Positions 1-9,248 of a stretch of 64,000 nt of DNA are shown piece after piece. The position numbers were made by a program, and so were the translations under genes. Each line of letters starts with the position of its first letter. Position 1 is the stretch's first letter. The notes beneath the pieces were generated by a model. It searched no databases and had not been told where the DNA came from. It saw only the letters and a list, made by a program, of their open reading frames with translations. The DNA is from Listeria immobilis. GTDB lineage: Bacteria > Bacillota > Bacilli > Lactobacillales > Listeriaceae. The stretch is taken from positions 37,951 to 101,950 of the forward strand of contig NZ_JAASTZ010000012.1 of assembly GCF_014322765.1 (NCBI RefSeq). The letters run 5' to 3'.

Positions 1-912
1 TTTAAATAAAAATCTATTTCCTAATTTTAATCGACCTAATGAATCTTGAGTGATAGCAACACCATTTAGAAAAGCACGACCATTTACAAAGCTTATAGTT
101 GAAATAGTTCCATCTTTAATATAATCTAAAAAGTCTGGGCCAAATTTATTAAGGTTTTCGATTAGCCAGTTTTCTGTCTCTCCTGGTGTCATATTTTCCG
201 GTGCATGTGTAGCAATATAGTTTGGTGAATTTTTAAATGCTGCTACATCTTTTTTGCCTGTAAACCAGCTTTTGTCTGTACCAGTGGGCAAGGTGTATGA
301 GCCATCAGAATTTATAATCGTATTATCTAACACTAATACACCTTGCATAGCTATATTTAAATCGTTAAGACTATCACTAAACAATCCATTTGTTTGTGAA
401 GAAAAGGTATGTAACTTATCTAATTTTATTTGTAATTGCTCAATATCATCCTGAATGCTATCTGACATTTGATCTAGTTTTTTCTGAAAATCAAGTAAAG
501 AATCTAGTATTGTTGTAGCCGGATTATTTCTTAAAGCAGCTTTTGCAATAGATGAAGCAAAGTCAACAGAAGCTTTCATCATTTTTTTTATCGCAATTTG
601 CTGATTTAAATTTTCTTCATTTAAATACCCTTCATTTGAAATGTTTTGATCAGCTGTTTCATATTTTTGCAGTTCTAGTTCAATTGCTTCACAAGCAGTA
701 GTTACTCGTGTAATAGTTGGGATAATCAGATCGCTAAATATACCTTTTCCCGCAGTATAAGCAGCGCCCGCCAATGAATGTCCATCTACTGCTGCAATGA
801 CCTCTTGGCTTCCAAGTTTTAGTTGGTTGATTGCTTCTTTTCCATTTGTTAAATTACTTGTTAAAGATTGAACTAATTCGGCAGACTCGCTACTTGAATA
901 AACTAATCCCAA
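1..912 (-). CDS. LXG-domain type VII secretion toxin, partial (C-terminus off window)
   Basis: Reads leftward off the window edge; 304 codons are present. The N-terminus (MGLVYSSSESAEL...) and the helical stretch to about residue 200 resemble the LXG domain that targets polymorphic toxins to the Esx/type VII secretion system. Residues about 205-304 lead into a variable region, and the toxin domain itself is not in the window. The start chosen is TTG at 912, inside the last codons of the upstream gene (10-nt overlap), because a good ribosome site (GCGGAGTG) lies about 8 nt before it and no ATG is available near the conserved N-terminus. The two small upstream genes are typical LXG partners. 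By family knowledge such proteins are antibacterial effectors with an immunity gene downstream; neither the activity nor the immunity gene can be seen here. Confidence 0.85.
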   Translation of the reverse strand, partial: MGLVYSSSESAELVQSLTSNLTNGKEAINQLKLGSQEVIAAVDGHSLAGAAYTAGKGIFSDLIIPTITRVTTACEAIELELQKYETADQNISNEGYLNEENLNQQIAIKKMMKASVDFASSIAKAALRNNPATTILDSLLDFQKKLDQMSDSIQDDIEQLQIKLDKLHTFSSQTNGLFSDSLNDLNIAMQGVLVLDNTIINSDGSYTLPTGTDKSWFTGKKDVAAFKNSPNYIATHAPENMTPGETENWLIENLNKFGPDFLDYIKDGTISTISFVNGRAFLNGVAITQDSLGRLKLGNRFLFK

Positions 913-1274
913 GGAATATCACTCCGCTTCTTATAAAGGATTTCACGTTCTTCGTCCATTTTTTTCGTTTCTTTTTTGTAGGCTGATACAATCTGGTCAT
1001 TGGATTCACGTAGTAATTGACGAAATGATTGTTCTTGCTCTTCATTATGACGTTTAAACCAATTTGTTTCGGAGCTATCAAATCTTGCATTTTCATTATT
1101 TAAATTGTTTAGTTCCTGAAAACCTCTACGAAAGTCTACTTCCAAATTATAAATAGATTCTTCAAGTTTTCTTTTTCCGTTGCTGAGCTCATCAATTTGC
1201 TGTTCATTTTCTAAAATTAGCTGATTATATTTCACACGTTCGTAATCATTTGACTTTTTATTCAAATAATTCAC
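903..1274 (-). CDS. LXG-toxin companion protein (DUF3958-like coiled coil)
   Basis: A 123-residue, highly charged and probably fully helical protein with long coiled-coil stretches (residues about 10-110) and no signal peptide or membrane segment. Size, composition and position between a small Esx-like protein and an LXG toxin match the DUF3958/DUF5082-type helical partners that, in characterised LXG systems, bind the LXG domain and help deliver it to the type VII machine. The ATG start has an AGAGGTG-type ribosome site. It lies 3 nt after the upstream gene and overlaps the toxin start by 10 nt, so the three genes are one operon. Family assignment is by resemblance and context only. Confidence 0.75.
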   Translation of the reverse strand: MNYLNKKSNDYERVKYNQLILENEQQIDELSNGKRKLEESIYNLEVDFRRGFQELNNLNNENARFDSSETNWFKRHNEEQEQSFRQLLRESNDQIVSAYKKETKKMDEEREILYKKRSDIPWD

Positions 1275-1277
1275 CTC

Positions 1278-1529
1278 TTAAAATGTAATTTGACTATCTT
1301 GAAGGGCAATAAGTTCTGCAATTTTGGGGAATTTTTCGCTTTGAGTCGTCACACAGTCAATTAGTTGCGCTAAATCTGTTAACAACTGGTTATTAACTTC
1401 CATTCCTGTCTTCATACTGGTTATTGTACTTTGCTCTAAAGAGACTTGTTGTCCTTTATTTATAGTCACTGATTTTACTCCCGCAACGGCAGATGTTGCT
1501 GAGCTAGTACTTGAAGCGATGTTACTCAT
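1278..1529 (-). CDS. Small WXG100-like type VII secretion protein (TIGR04197-like)
   Basis: An 83-residue helical protein rich in Ser, Ala and Thr at the N-terminus (MSNIASSTSSATS), without a signal peptide. It resembles the TIGR04197/SACOL2603 family of small Esx-like proteins encoded ahead of LXG toxins, which act as delivery partners. A strong ribosome site (GGGAGGAG) precedes the ATG by 8 nt. It is the first gene of the three-gene module, and a perfect inverted repeat lies in its upstream region (1551-1568). Role as a toxin adaptor is inferred from the family and gene order. Confidence 0.8.
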   Translation of the reverse strand: MSNIASSTSSATSAVAGVKSVTINKGQQVSLEQSTITSMKTGMEVNNQLLTDLAQLIDCVTTQSEKFPKIAELIALQDSQITF

Positions 1530-1550
1530 GAAATGTCTCCTCCCGTCATT

Positions 1551-1568
1551 TATACTAAAATTAGTATA
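1551..1568. promoter_or_regulatory. Perfect inverted repeat upstream of the LXG module
   Basis: TATACTAA and TTAGTATA, 8-bp arms separated by AA, lie about 22 bp before the first gene of the LXG module. The repeat overlaps AT-rich -10-like sequences (TATACT, TATAAA on the minus strand). Position and symmetry suggest an operator for a dimeric regulator. It lacks GC pairs and a T-run, so it is unlikely to be a terminator. No matching regulator gene is in the window. Confidence 0.45.
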
Positions 1569-1651
1569 TCAAAAAATAGGTACATACTTCCACTAATATT
1601 AAAATAGTTGACTACTAAATAATCAGGGTAATTATGTTTCGCCACAAAAAA

Positions 1652-1686
1652 TACCGACCTCCAAAAGTTAGATTTTTGGGGTCGGT
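1652..1686 (-). terminator. Terminator after the oxidoreductase gene
   Basis: Strong hairpin (arms ACCGACC.CCAAAA / TTTTTGG.GGTCGGT) starting about 25 nt after the stop of the oxidoreductase gene. It is followed on the minus strand by a T-rich run (ATTTTTTG). It ends the LacI-oxidoreductase transcription unit before the LXG module. Confidence 0.85.
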
Positions 1687-1711
1687 TCATAGTATTACGC
1701 TTTCCTTTAAA

Positions 1712-2695
1712 TTATTTTTCTACATTAAACCAAATATCATTTTGATGGCGGAGTTCGTTTGAGACACGTAGTACTTTTAAGCTTAAGTCAGCTAAGTATT
1801 CATAGGTATCATGGTCACTTTGTTCGATAATTCTTGCAAACTCTGCAGCTTCAAATTGCATATCATTAGGAACAGTTGGTCCTGCTAGTTCGGTCACTTC
1901 TTTTGTGGCATTATCATAAAAAGTAATATTTTCAATACCCGTAAGCGGATCAATAATCAAGGTTCCTTTTTGACCATAAATTTCGCTTGGTAAGAAGGAC
2001 TGTGAATTTTTCCCTTGAATAATCGTGATGTTAAATGTAGGATATTCCAAAATAATTGGTCCTAATCCGTCCACCCCAGTTGGTAGTTTTGTGGCAAAAT
2101 AAGTTGCTTTCACTGGTTCTCCGAATAGAGTAATTGCTGAATAAAGCGGATATACGCCTAAATCAACAATCGAGCCACCTGAAAATTTCAATGAGAAGAT
2201 ATTTGGTTCTTCTCCATTTAAAACTTGGTCATATCGGGATGAATATTTCATATAAGATAGTGTTGCCCCATGGATTGTACCAATTTTTGTTAAATTTTCT
2301 TGCACTTTTTTAAAATTAGGTTCTTGGATATGGCGTGCTGCTTCAAATAAGAACACATTATTTTCACGAGCGATTTGGTGGGCATATTCTAGTTCAGCCA
2401 CCGTAGAAAAAATTGGTTTTTCGACGATAACATGTTTTTTATTTTTGAGTAAACTTACTGCATGTTCAAAATGAAGGGCATTCGGGGACGCAATGTACAC
2501 TGCATCGAGTGCGTCCGATTTCCCCATTTCTTCTATATCAGTGAAATAAGCTAAATCTCCATATTTTTCTCCAAATGCTCGAGCTTTTTCTTCTGTTCTT
2601 GAATAAACAGCAGTAAGTGTCCATTCACCTGAATTAATAGCTCCATCAATAAAAGCATCTGTAATCCAATTCGTTCCCATAATTCCAAGTTTCAT
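1712..2695 (-). CDS. Gfo/Idh/MocA-family NAD(P)-dependent oxidoreductase
   Basis: A 327-residue cytosolic protein of the usual length for the family. The N-terminal Rossmann fold starts at MKLGIMGTNWI (a variant of GxGxxG, with N and W in the loop) and contains the VEKP motif (residues about 93-96) typical of the dinucleotide-binding half. The C-terminal half is the alpha/beta substrate domain with the GGSIVDLGVY segment. Such enzymes oxidise or reduce sugars and polyols. The gene follows lacI by 59 bp, so it may be part of the beta-1,2-glucan regulon, but the substrate cannot be deduced. The last gene before a strong terminator. Confidence 0.85.
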   Translation of the reverse strand: MKLGIMGTNWITDAFIDGAINSGEWTLTAVYSRTEEKARAFGEKYGDLAYFTDIEEMGKSDALDAVYIASPNALHFEHAVSLLKNKKHVIVEKPIFSTVAELEYAHQIARENNVFLFEAARHIQEPNFKKVQENLTKIGTIHGATLSYMKYSSRYDQVLNGEEPNIFSLKFSGGSIVDLGVYPLYSAITLFGEPVKATYFATKLPTGVDGLGPIILEYPTFNITIIQGKNSQSFLPSEIYGQKGTLIIDPLTGIENITFYDNATKEVTELAGPTVPNDMQFEAAEFARIIEQSDHDTYEYLADLSLKVLRVSNELRHQNDIWFNVEK

Positions 2696-2754
2696 TAGCC
2701 AACAACTCCTTTAATTTTACTTTAAGTATACCTTAAAATAAGCAAAAAAGTGTA

Positions 2755-3720
2755 CTAATTTTTTGAAACAGAGGAACCGCTAATTCTTGTAGTGTAGATT
2801 ATTTCGTTTTCAGCTTTATCTCCTTCGAGAAGGGCAACTAATTTATCAGCTGCTACTGCTCCCCATTTGTATTTAGAATATTCAATTGTTGCAAGACGAG
2901 GTACTAAATATTCACTAATATCAGTGTTATCAAAACCAATAATTCGCACATCTTTTCCAATTTCTAGTGTTGTTTTTGCAAAATAACGATACATGCCAAT
3001 GGCCATATTATCATTTAAAGCAAATACTGATACTGGTGCTTTCCAATTTTCAGCAATAATCGCGGCAGCATTTTCACCACTTTGTTCAGAAAAATCCCCT
3101 TCAATGATATGTGCTGTTTTATCTCCTGACCGAGCTAATTCTTGTTTTGCAGTTTCTAGCCTGACTCTGGCATCGTAGGAATCATCTGGACCTGTAACCA
3201 CATAAAAATCTCCTGAAAAGTCTGTTGATAAATAATCAATTGCCAGCGTAGCGCCACCTTTATTATCCAACAAAACTTGGCAAACATTTTTATGTGTTAA
3301 CTCCCGGTCTAATACGACTAATTTATGACCACGATCAGCGTAGTTAATAATCTCACTGGAAGGGAAGTTAGCATCTAATATAATTGCCCCATCAATCATT
3401 TTCTCGGGTAAAAACCGGTGTGCTTTTGTACCACTGCAAGCAATAAGCTCATACCCATGTTTGTAAAGCGTTTGCGTTAAACCCTCGAGTAAAGTTCCAT
3501 AAAATATCCCGCCATAGTTTGTTAAATAGACGCCGATAATTTTAGTTTCTCGTGTTTTTAACGTTCGTGCTGCCATATTGGGAATATAGTTCAATTCATT
3601 TGCGATGGTCATAATTCGTTTTCGCGTTTTTTCGGTCACTTTCGGGCTGCCATTGAGTGCATAGGATACTGTTGATATGGAAACCCCTGCCTTTTTCGCG
3701 ATATCTTTAATTCCTACCAC
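2755..3720 (-). CDS. LacI/GalR-family transcriptional regulator of the beta-1,2-glucan locus
   Basis: 321 residues: N-terminal LacI helix-turn-helix (MVGIKDIAKKAGVSISTVSYALNG, then PKVTEKTRKRI and the hinge region to about residue 60), followed by a periplasmic-binding-protein-like ligand domain (residues about 60-321). The start is GTG with an AAGGAT ribosome site. It lies 47 bp downstream of the GH94 gene with only a -10-like TATAAT in between, so it is probably transcribed at least partly with the enzymes. Two identical GAAACGTTTC palindromes in the divergent promoter region at 9.2-9.5 kb are the likely operators. The ligand is presumably a beta-1,2-linked glucooligosaccharide; this is inference from context. 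Confidence 0.9.
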   Translation of the reverse strand: MVGIKDIAKKAGVSISTVSYALNGSPKVTEKTRKRIMTIANELNYIPNMAARTLKTRETKIIGVYLTNYGGIFYGTLLEGLTQTLYKHGYELIACSGTKAHRFLPEKMIDGAIILDANFPSSEIINYADRGHKLVVLDRELTHKNVCQVLLDNKGGATLAIDYLSTDFSGDFYVVTGPDDSYDARVRLETAKQELARSGDKTAHIIEGDFSEQSGENAAAIIAENWKAPVSVFALNDNMAIGMYRYFAKTTLEIGKDVRIIGFDNTDISEYLVPRLATIEYSKYKWGAVAADKLVALLEGDKAENEIIYTTRISGSSVSKN

Positions 3721-3767
3721 GTGAATCGCATCCTTTTCTGTTTTCTTTTATTATACACAAAACAATC

Positions 3768-6700
3768 TTAGAGACAGTTGTTTTTTTGAAATTTAATTGT
3801 AATTTGCGAACATTTTGACGTTAAGTTCTTTTTCGGTAAAATCATTGCCCCTGTTCGATATAGATTTGCTGCATTTTCTACTAATTGCTTTTCTCCATCT
3901 ACTAAAATCCCTGCTTTTTCCGCAAGTTCGTAAGTTATATCAAGTGCGTAATTATCCAACTCTATATGACATTCCAAACCATCTAGTTCTGCTGGTAAAA
4001 TTGGATCAAAAATAAATGTATCTTTAATTTGACGAATGCCCAGAACAGCACTAATCAATTGATGCAAATAGATTCCTGGACCACTTGAATAAATGCGCCA
4101 ACCACCTTTTACTGGGATTGTTCCTTCTTTTACACGTGAAAATTCATTTTGAGCCTGATAACGATCTAAAAAGGCCGCATCTGAACTACTAAAATAGGTG
4201 TTGCTTTGACGAAGTGCCGCGTTTGGTACAACTTCTTTAATATTGATTGGATTAATAATTTCCAACATATGCCACGCACTTGCATCACCAATTTTAGCTA
4301 ATGATTCAATATAACGAATATGAGCATGGACATATTGCAAGCCTACTTCTCTCCCAAAATTAGCTGCTTGTTCTGCTCGTTTAAAATGGGTACTCACCCC
4401 GCCTGCATAGTGTGCTGGTTCACTCATTAATCTTACGCCATCAGGATGTAATAAATGGCTGTTGATAATTTCAAAATTCCGCTTAGCTTGTTCTTTGCTT
4501 ACCAGTTCAGCGATAACACTTCTAGTTAAAGGAATTAGGCGATAGTTAATTTTTGTATCCTTATCTTCCGGGTGAATCATCCAAACAGGCTCTTTCCCTT
4601 CTTCTAAATAAAGGAACCCTGGAATCACATCCGTTTTACCAATCATATATTGTTCAAAATCCGCTTGTACGCGATTCGCAAGCACTGCAAATTCTTCTCC
4701 TGCTGGCAAATATGCCGCAAGTCGTTTGAAGGCTTGATAAGTTAGCGCCACAGTCCAACTGGATACCATGTTTTTCTTTAACTGGGCATTTGCTGGTTGC
4801 AGTGTGTCATCCCAGTCTCCATCTCCATAATTCGACAGTGCTGTTCCTTTCATAAAACGGGATTCGATTGTTTTAACAGTTAATTCAATATGTTTTTTCA
4901 GTGAGCTGGTTTCTGCGGTGAAATTTTTCGATGTACGGTCCATAAAAGGAATTTCTTCCTCTAAAATCTTTGTATCTCCTGTCAATTCTAAATAATCACC
5001 AATAATCTTAAGCGGCCAGACTATTACATCACCGTGGCTTTCTTCTTGTTGAATGGAAGTGTATTTATCGAACATAAACCACTGCGGCCAGTCTCCTGTA
5101 TCTTGATATTGATGAGAATAAATCGTTACTATAAGGTTGCGTAACACAGCCTTATTGCCGGTTGCAAGAAAGAATTCAAACGGACCTTGGCTAACATCAC
5201 GAGTTCCCCAGGCTGCCCCGCTATACTGTTCTAAACCGTGCGGGGATGCATAATGAACCAACATTTGGTGAGCATACCAATATACCGTTAAATTTAATTT
5301 TTCTGCCGCTGCATTAGAATGATTCAAATGAAACTGCGCAGTTAATTCATCGTAGTTTGCACGAACTTCTTTTATTGCTATTTCTAAATCTGGTTGAAGT
5401 GCAGCAAATTCTTTTGTTAGCTTAGCTTGCACATGAAAATTAGCATAATCAGTTGCATCGTAAATAAAGACATCTAATCCCGCTGACTGAGCATAGGCTT
5501 CTGCAAAATAGCTTTCATCTGTGATTTTTTGGAAAGATCCATCCACTTGGAAAGAAATATCTGGGTAGGTAGCTAACATTGGAGATTCATCGGATGGATA
5601 GTATGTGACTACCTTTTGATTTATTGTTTTTTTCACGCTAGTCTCATATTCATTCGTTCCCATTGTTACCTGGTTTGTTAGTACAAATTTATATTGGCGG
5701 CCTTTTTCCGACTTCACTGTTACATAGGCTTCTTTACTTTCAGCAGTGAGTGTTGTTTGGATGGTAATTAGATCATCCGCTAATTGGTAGTACCAGATGG
5801 AATAGTTTGTTCCCGTCTCCCATAAAGACGGCACACCCAGTAACCTAAGCTTCGAATCCTGTTCTATATAAATTCGCACCCCGCTCGTTTGAAGGATATT
5901 AAGTGGATTTCGGGCGTGGCTATTCCATTTGTTCATATTGGAATTTCCTGCGACAAGTTGAGATAAAAATGCGCCATACATATATGTTGTTGCTGAAAGA
6001 GTTGTTTCTGGATTTAATACATTCACTTTATCAAGTAAAATACTGCCATGAGGGCGCTCTAGTTTCCCCTCTTTTTCGCGAGTTACAACATGTGAATAAT
6101 TAGGAGTGAAGAAAGATAACAACATATCATCTTGTGTTTCTTCTTGAATACGATCTGGAAATTTCGCTTGCAACCATGCTTCTGAAATAGTTTCTCCAGT
6201 AATTGGTAAATCTATCCTTTTTTGACGGGTAATTTTATTTACTGTTTGATAGTTATTTTTTGTTGCTACTTTGTTTATGTCCCATATATTTTTATGTTTG
6301 GCACCTGATGCTTCTGGTTGATTTTCTGTTATATAACCATAAAAAGTAGTTTCTCCGTTTCCTTGGAACTTCTCTGTTTGTAGAGAAATTTGCGCGAATT
6401 CATATTGATAGACTCGGTTTGGTAATGAACTTTTGGATAATGCTTCTATTTGATTCGTTAGTTTGTAAGCAGTTCCGTAGATATCAAATCCATCCGTTGC
6501 GTAACCAATAATCTTCGTTGTTCCACCTATTTGGACTGCTGGAAATTGATTGTTTTGTGGTTGGTTTTGGCGTGCTTGGATAGTGTAACCTGCTTCGTCT
6601 TCTGTCACATGATAATCAATATACTGCGACATATAAGCTTCATTCGTTCTTACAGCTGCTTGTTCTGCCAACCCTAAATCTTGTAAATAAACCAAATCAA

Positions 6701-7028
6701 ATTCCACATCTCCGTCCACTTTTACATGATAAAACCAACCCTGTGGATGAAAATGCATTTGTACATCAAAGCGAAAAGGCCCAGCTTCTCCAAGATACCT
6801 TACACTACTTTCGCTAAAAGCTACTTCTGCGTTTTCTGTGAGTAATGGATAGGCTGTTATTTTATTTCCTTGATACGCACGTACATATATTTGCGATAAT
6901 CTGTTTTCTAATGGATTTTGGATAACTTGATTTAACATAATTTGATTTAATTTCATCCATGCTAACTGCCCTTGTGGATGAAAAGCTGCAGTAAAATTTC
7001 CTTGTTTTAGTTCAATTAAGTTTGTCAC
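3768..7028 (-). CDS. GH94 glycoside phosphorylase, probable 1,2-beta-oligoglucan phosphorylase
   Basis: A 1086-residue cytosolic enzyme without a signal peptide. The C-terminal two thirds form the GH94 (alpha/alpha)6 barrel, with a GDWDD motif around residues 737-741 whose first Asp (about 738) is in the place of the GH94 general acid. HGDVIVWP and GTRDVSQGP are further GH94 landmarks. The large size and the neighbouring GH3 and binding-protein genes match the L. innocua 1,2-beta-oligoglucan phosphorylase, which reversibly phosphorolyses beta-1,2-glucans to glucose 1-phosphate. The start is GTG, overlapping the stop of the GH3 gene by one base (TAGTG), so translation is likely coupled. Substrate assignment rests on recall of the characterised homologue, not an alignment. 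Confidence 0.9.
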   Translation of the reverse strand: MTNLIELKQGNFTAAFHPQGQLAWMKLNQIMLNQVIQNPLENRLSQIYVRAYQGNKITAYPLLTENAEVAFSESSVRYLGEAGPFRFDVQMHFHPQGWFYHVKVDGDVEFDLVYLQDLGLAEQAAVRTNEAYMSQYIDYHVTEDEAGYTIQARQNQPQNNQFPAVQIGGTTKIIGYATDGFDIYGTAYKLTNQIEALSKSSLPNRVYQYEFAQISLQTEKFQGNGETTFYGYITENQPEASGAKHKNIWDINKVATKNNYQTVNKITRQKRIDLPITGETISEAWLQAKFPDRIQEETQDDMLLSFFTPNYSHVVTREKEGKLERPHGSILLDKVNVLNPETTLSATTYMYGAFLSQLVAGNSNMNKWNSHARNPLNILQTSGVRIYIEQDSKLRLLGVPSLWETGTNYSIWYYQLADDLITIQTTLTAESKEAYVTVKSEKGRQYKFVLTNQVTMGTNEYETSVKKTINQKVVTYYPSDESPMLATYPDISFQVDGSFQKITDESYFAEAYAQSAGLDVFIYDATDYANFHVQAKLTKEFAALQPDLEIAIKEVRANYDELTAQFHLNHSNAAAEKLNLTVYWYAHQMLVHYASPHGLEQYSGAAWGTRDVSQGPFEFFLATGNKAVLRNLIVTIYSHQYQDTGDWPQWFMFDKYTSIQQEESHGDVIVWPLKIIGDYLELTGDTKILEEEIPFMDRTSKNFTAETSSLKKHIELTVKTIESRFMKGTALSNYGDGDWDDTLQPANAQLKKNMVSSWTVALTYQAFKRLAAYLPAGEEFAVLANRVQADFEQYMIGKTDVIPGFLYLEEGKEPVWMIHPEDKDTKINYRLIPLTRSVIAELVSKEQAKRNFEIINSHLLHPDGVRLMSEPAHYAGGVSTHFKRAEQAANFGREVGLQYVHAHIRYIESLAKIGDASAWHMLEIINPINIKEVVPNAALRQSNTYFSSSDAAFLDRYQAQNEFSRVKEGTIPVKGGWRIYSSGPGIYLHQLISAVLGIRQIKDTFIFDPILPAELDGLECHIELDNYALDITYELAEKAGILVDGEKQLVENAANLYRTGAMILPKKNLTSKCSQITIKFQKNNCL

Positions 7029-9196
7029 TAAATTTCCCCCACTTCCAGTTCAAAAGTATCCACTTCTACGCTACTTGTTCCAACGAAAATACGGTGTAAA
7101 CCAGGTTCTTGTATTTTTTCTAATTTGGAATTATAGAAAGAGAATGCTTCACTTGTTAATTCCAATGAAACGGTCTTCTCTTCCTCAGCTTGAAGGAATA
7201 TTTTTTCAAATGCTTTAAGTTCTTTTACAGGGCGAGATATACTAGCTGTTACATCTTGTAAGTAAACTTGAATTACTTCTTTTCCTGCTACTTTGCTTTT
7301 ATTTCTTACAGTTACTTTTATTTCTACTGACTCGCCAAGACGGATTTGTTTTGGTAATTCGGCAGTCTCCCACTCGAATGCACTATAACTTTTTCCGTAG
7401 CCAAATGGATAGTATGGCTCATTTGGAATATCTAGATAATGAGAAACATAGCGTTCCCCTTTATTTCCTTCTGTCTGAGGTCGACCTGTTTGTAAATGAT
7501 TGTAGTATACAGGAATTTGCCCTGTTGTTTGTGGGAACGACATAGATAATTTACCAGAAGGATTACTTTTACCAACTAATAAATCAGCTGTTACATGACC
7601 AGCTTCTGTCCCTGGAAACCAGAGTTCTAAAAGCGCATCACTTACCTCAGCTAGTTCCTTAACTTCTAACGGTCTACCATTAAATAATGTGGTTACAACT
7701 GGTTTCCCAAGTGTTTTTACATAGTTCGCTAAATTATATTGTGCTTCCGGCAAACGTATTGTAGCTAAACTTCCTGCTTCACCGCCCCATTCATTCTTTT
7801 CGCCAAGTGCAAGAACAACCACTTCGGATGCTTGAACTGCTTTTGCTATTGCTGTTTTATTTTCCTCAGTAAGTGTGGTGTAGTCTGTTTGAACAGTTAT
7901 TAACTCAGAAAAAACTTCTCGTAAACCAGTTTCTACTTGGATAGCATCTTTTTCTTCACCGTATACTGTCCAACCGCCAAGAATATCGCTTGAAGTTGCT
8001 AATGGACCAATGAGGGCGATTTTGGTTTTAGGAGAAAGTGGGAGTAGCTGTTGTTTATTTTCTAGTAAAACCGCAGATTCTAAACCAGCTTCTCTTGATT
8101 TTTGCCGATTTACCGTTGTTAGAATATCAGTTTGGCGTGATTTTTCTTTTAAACCACGATAAGGATCTTCAAATAGCCCTAAATCATTTTTTAATTGTAA
8201 GATTCGTAAAACAGCTTCATCAATCAAGCTTTCTGATAGTTTATTCGTTGTAACTAAATCTTTTAATTCATGAATATAGCAAGTAGTCATCATTTCCATA
8301 TCAACACCAGCTTCCATCGAAAACTGTGCTGCTTCTGCCGGATTTCTTGCCGTCCCATGATTAATTACTTCTGCAACTGCGCCCCAATCAGAAATTAATA
8401 CGCCATTAAAATTCATTTCATTCCGCAAAACGTCTCGATTTAACCACTTGTTCATTGTTGCAGGAACACCATCTACCACATTAAAAGCTGTCATTACTAA
8501 TTTGGCTCCTGCTTGAATTGCTGCATCATATGCTGGTAGATAGTTTTGATATAGTTCGCGCGTTGACATATTTACAGTATTATATTCTAGACCAGCCTCT
8601 GCTGCCCCATATGCTGCAAAGTGTTTTACGCATGCCGCTAAGTTTGTGTAATTTTCATGAAGCTTTTCAGTTTCACCTTGATACCCAGCAACCATTGCCT
8701 TTCCAAGCTCACTATTTAAAAATGGATCTTCTCCAGTGGATTCCATTACTCTTCCCCATCTAGGGTCGCGTACTAAATCAAGCATCGGTGAAAAGGTCAC
8801 ATGATGTCCATCCGCTGTTGCTTCCAGGGCGGAAACTTCTGCCATCGTTTGAACTATTTCTCGATTAAAAGAACATCCAAGTGCGAGCGGTATTGGAAAC
8901 ACTGTTTTATATCCATGAATGACATCCGCCATAAAAATAAGGGGAATGCCTAATCGATTCGTTTTTAAATAGGCTTCTTGAATGCTTAACATATCCTCAG
9001 CTGAACTTGATCCAAGAACGGAACCAGCATTTTCTGTATGAGCATCTGTTAATTTCATTTCTTGAAGTAAAGGTCCTGTTAATTCGGCATTTTTAATTGC
9101 TCCTTTAAAAAGAAAAGGGGATAATTGCAAACACTGGGCAATTTTTTCATCTAAGGTCATTTCTGCTAATAAAGCGGTTAATTTTCCTTGTTTCAT
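7028..9196 (-). CDS. GH3 beta-glucosidase (probable sophorose/beta-1,2-glucooligosaccharide hydrolase)
   Basis: 722 residues, no signal peptide, so cytoplasmic. The GH3 TIM-barrel domain has KHFAAYG and the nucleophile motif LISDWG with Asp at about 270. It is followed by the alpha/beta sandwich domain (about 390-560) and a C-terminal fibronectin type III-like domain (from about 600, RPVKELKAFEK). It would release glucose from short beta-linked oligomers left by the phosphorylase; preference for sophorose is known for the L. innocua homologue in the same locus and is inferred here. First gene of the minus-strand unit, with an AGGAGG ribosome site and a well-formed promoter and operator upstream. 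Confidence 0.92.
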   Translation of the reverse strand: MKQGKLTALLAEMTLDEKIAQCLQLSPFLFKGAIKNAELTGPLLQEMKLTDAHTENAGSVLGSSSAEDMLSIQEAYLKTNRLGIPLIFMADVIHGYKTVFPIPLALGCSFNREIVQTMAEVSALEATADGHHVTFSPMLDLVRDPRWGRVMESTGEDPFLNSELGKAMVAGYQGETEKLHENYTNLAACVKHFAAYGAAEAGLEYNTVNMSTRELYQNYLPAYDAAIQAGAKLVMTAFNVVDGVPATMNKWLNRDVLRNEMNFNGVLISDWGAVAEVINHGTARNPAEAAQFSMEAGVDMEMMTTCYIHELKDLVTTNKLSESLIDEAVLRILQLKNDLGLFEDPYRGLKEKSRQTDILTTVNRQKSREAGLESAVLLENKQQLLPLSPKTKIALIGPLATSSDILGGWTVYGEEKDAIQVETGLREVFSELITVQTDYTTLTEENKTAIAKAVQASEVVVLALGEKNEWGGEAGSLATIRLPEAQYNLANYVKTLGKPVVTTLFNGRPLEVKELAEVSDALLELWFPGTEAGHVTADLLVGKSNPSGKLSMSFPQTTGQIPVYYNHLQTGRPQTEGNKGERYVSHYLDIPNEPYYPFGYGKSYSAFEWETAELPKQIRLGESVEIKVTVRNKSKVAGKEVIQVYLQDVTASISRPVKELKAFEKIFLQAEEEKTVSLELTSEAFSFYNSKLEKIQEPGLHRIFVGTSSVEVDTFELEVGEI

Positions 9197-9219
9197 AGGA
9201 ACCTCCTAAAACACATTTT

Positions 9220-9235
9220 TCGAAACGTTTCTATT
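9220..9235. promoter_or_regulatory. LacI-type operator 1
   Basis: TCGAAACGTTTCTATT, centred on the perfect palindrome GAAACGTTTC (9222-9231), about 10-20 bp downstream of the predicted minus-strand start site. The same 16 bases recur at operator 2, on the other side of the control region, except that the flanks run out of identity. This fits repression by the LacI protein of the locus. Confidence 0.7.
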
Positions 9236-9248
9236 CAAATATAACAAC

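Noticed and set aside
890..1096. 68-codon ORF overlapping the LXG and adaptor genes
   Set aside because: Out-of-frame shadow; the region is explained by the two genes and its composition is not protein-like.
2993..3178. Plus-strand ORF within lacI
   Set aside because: Antisense shadow of a well-supported LacI gene.
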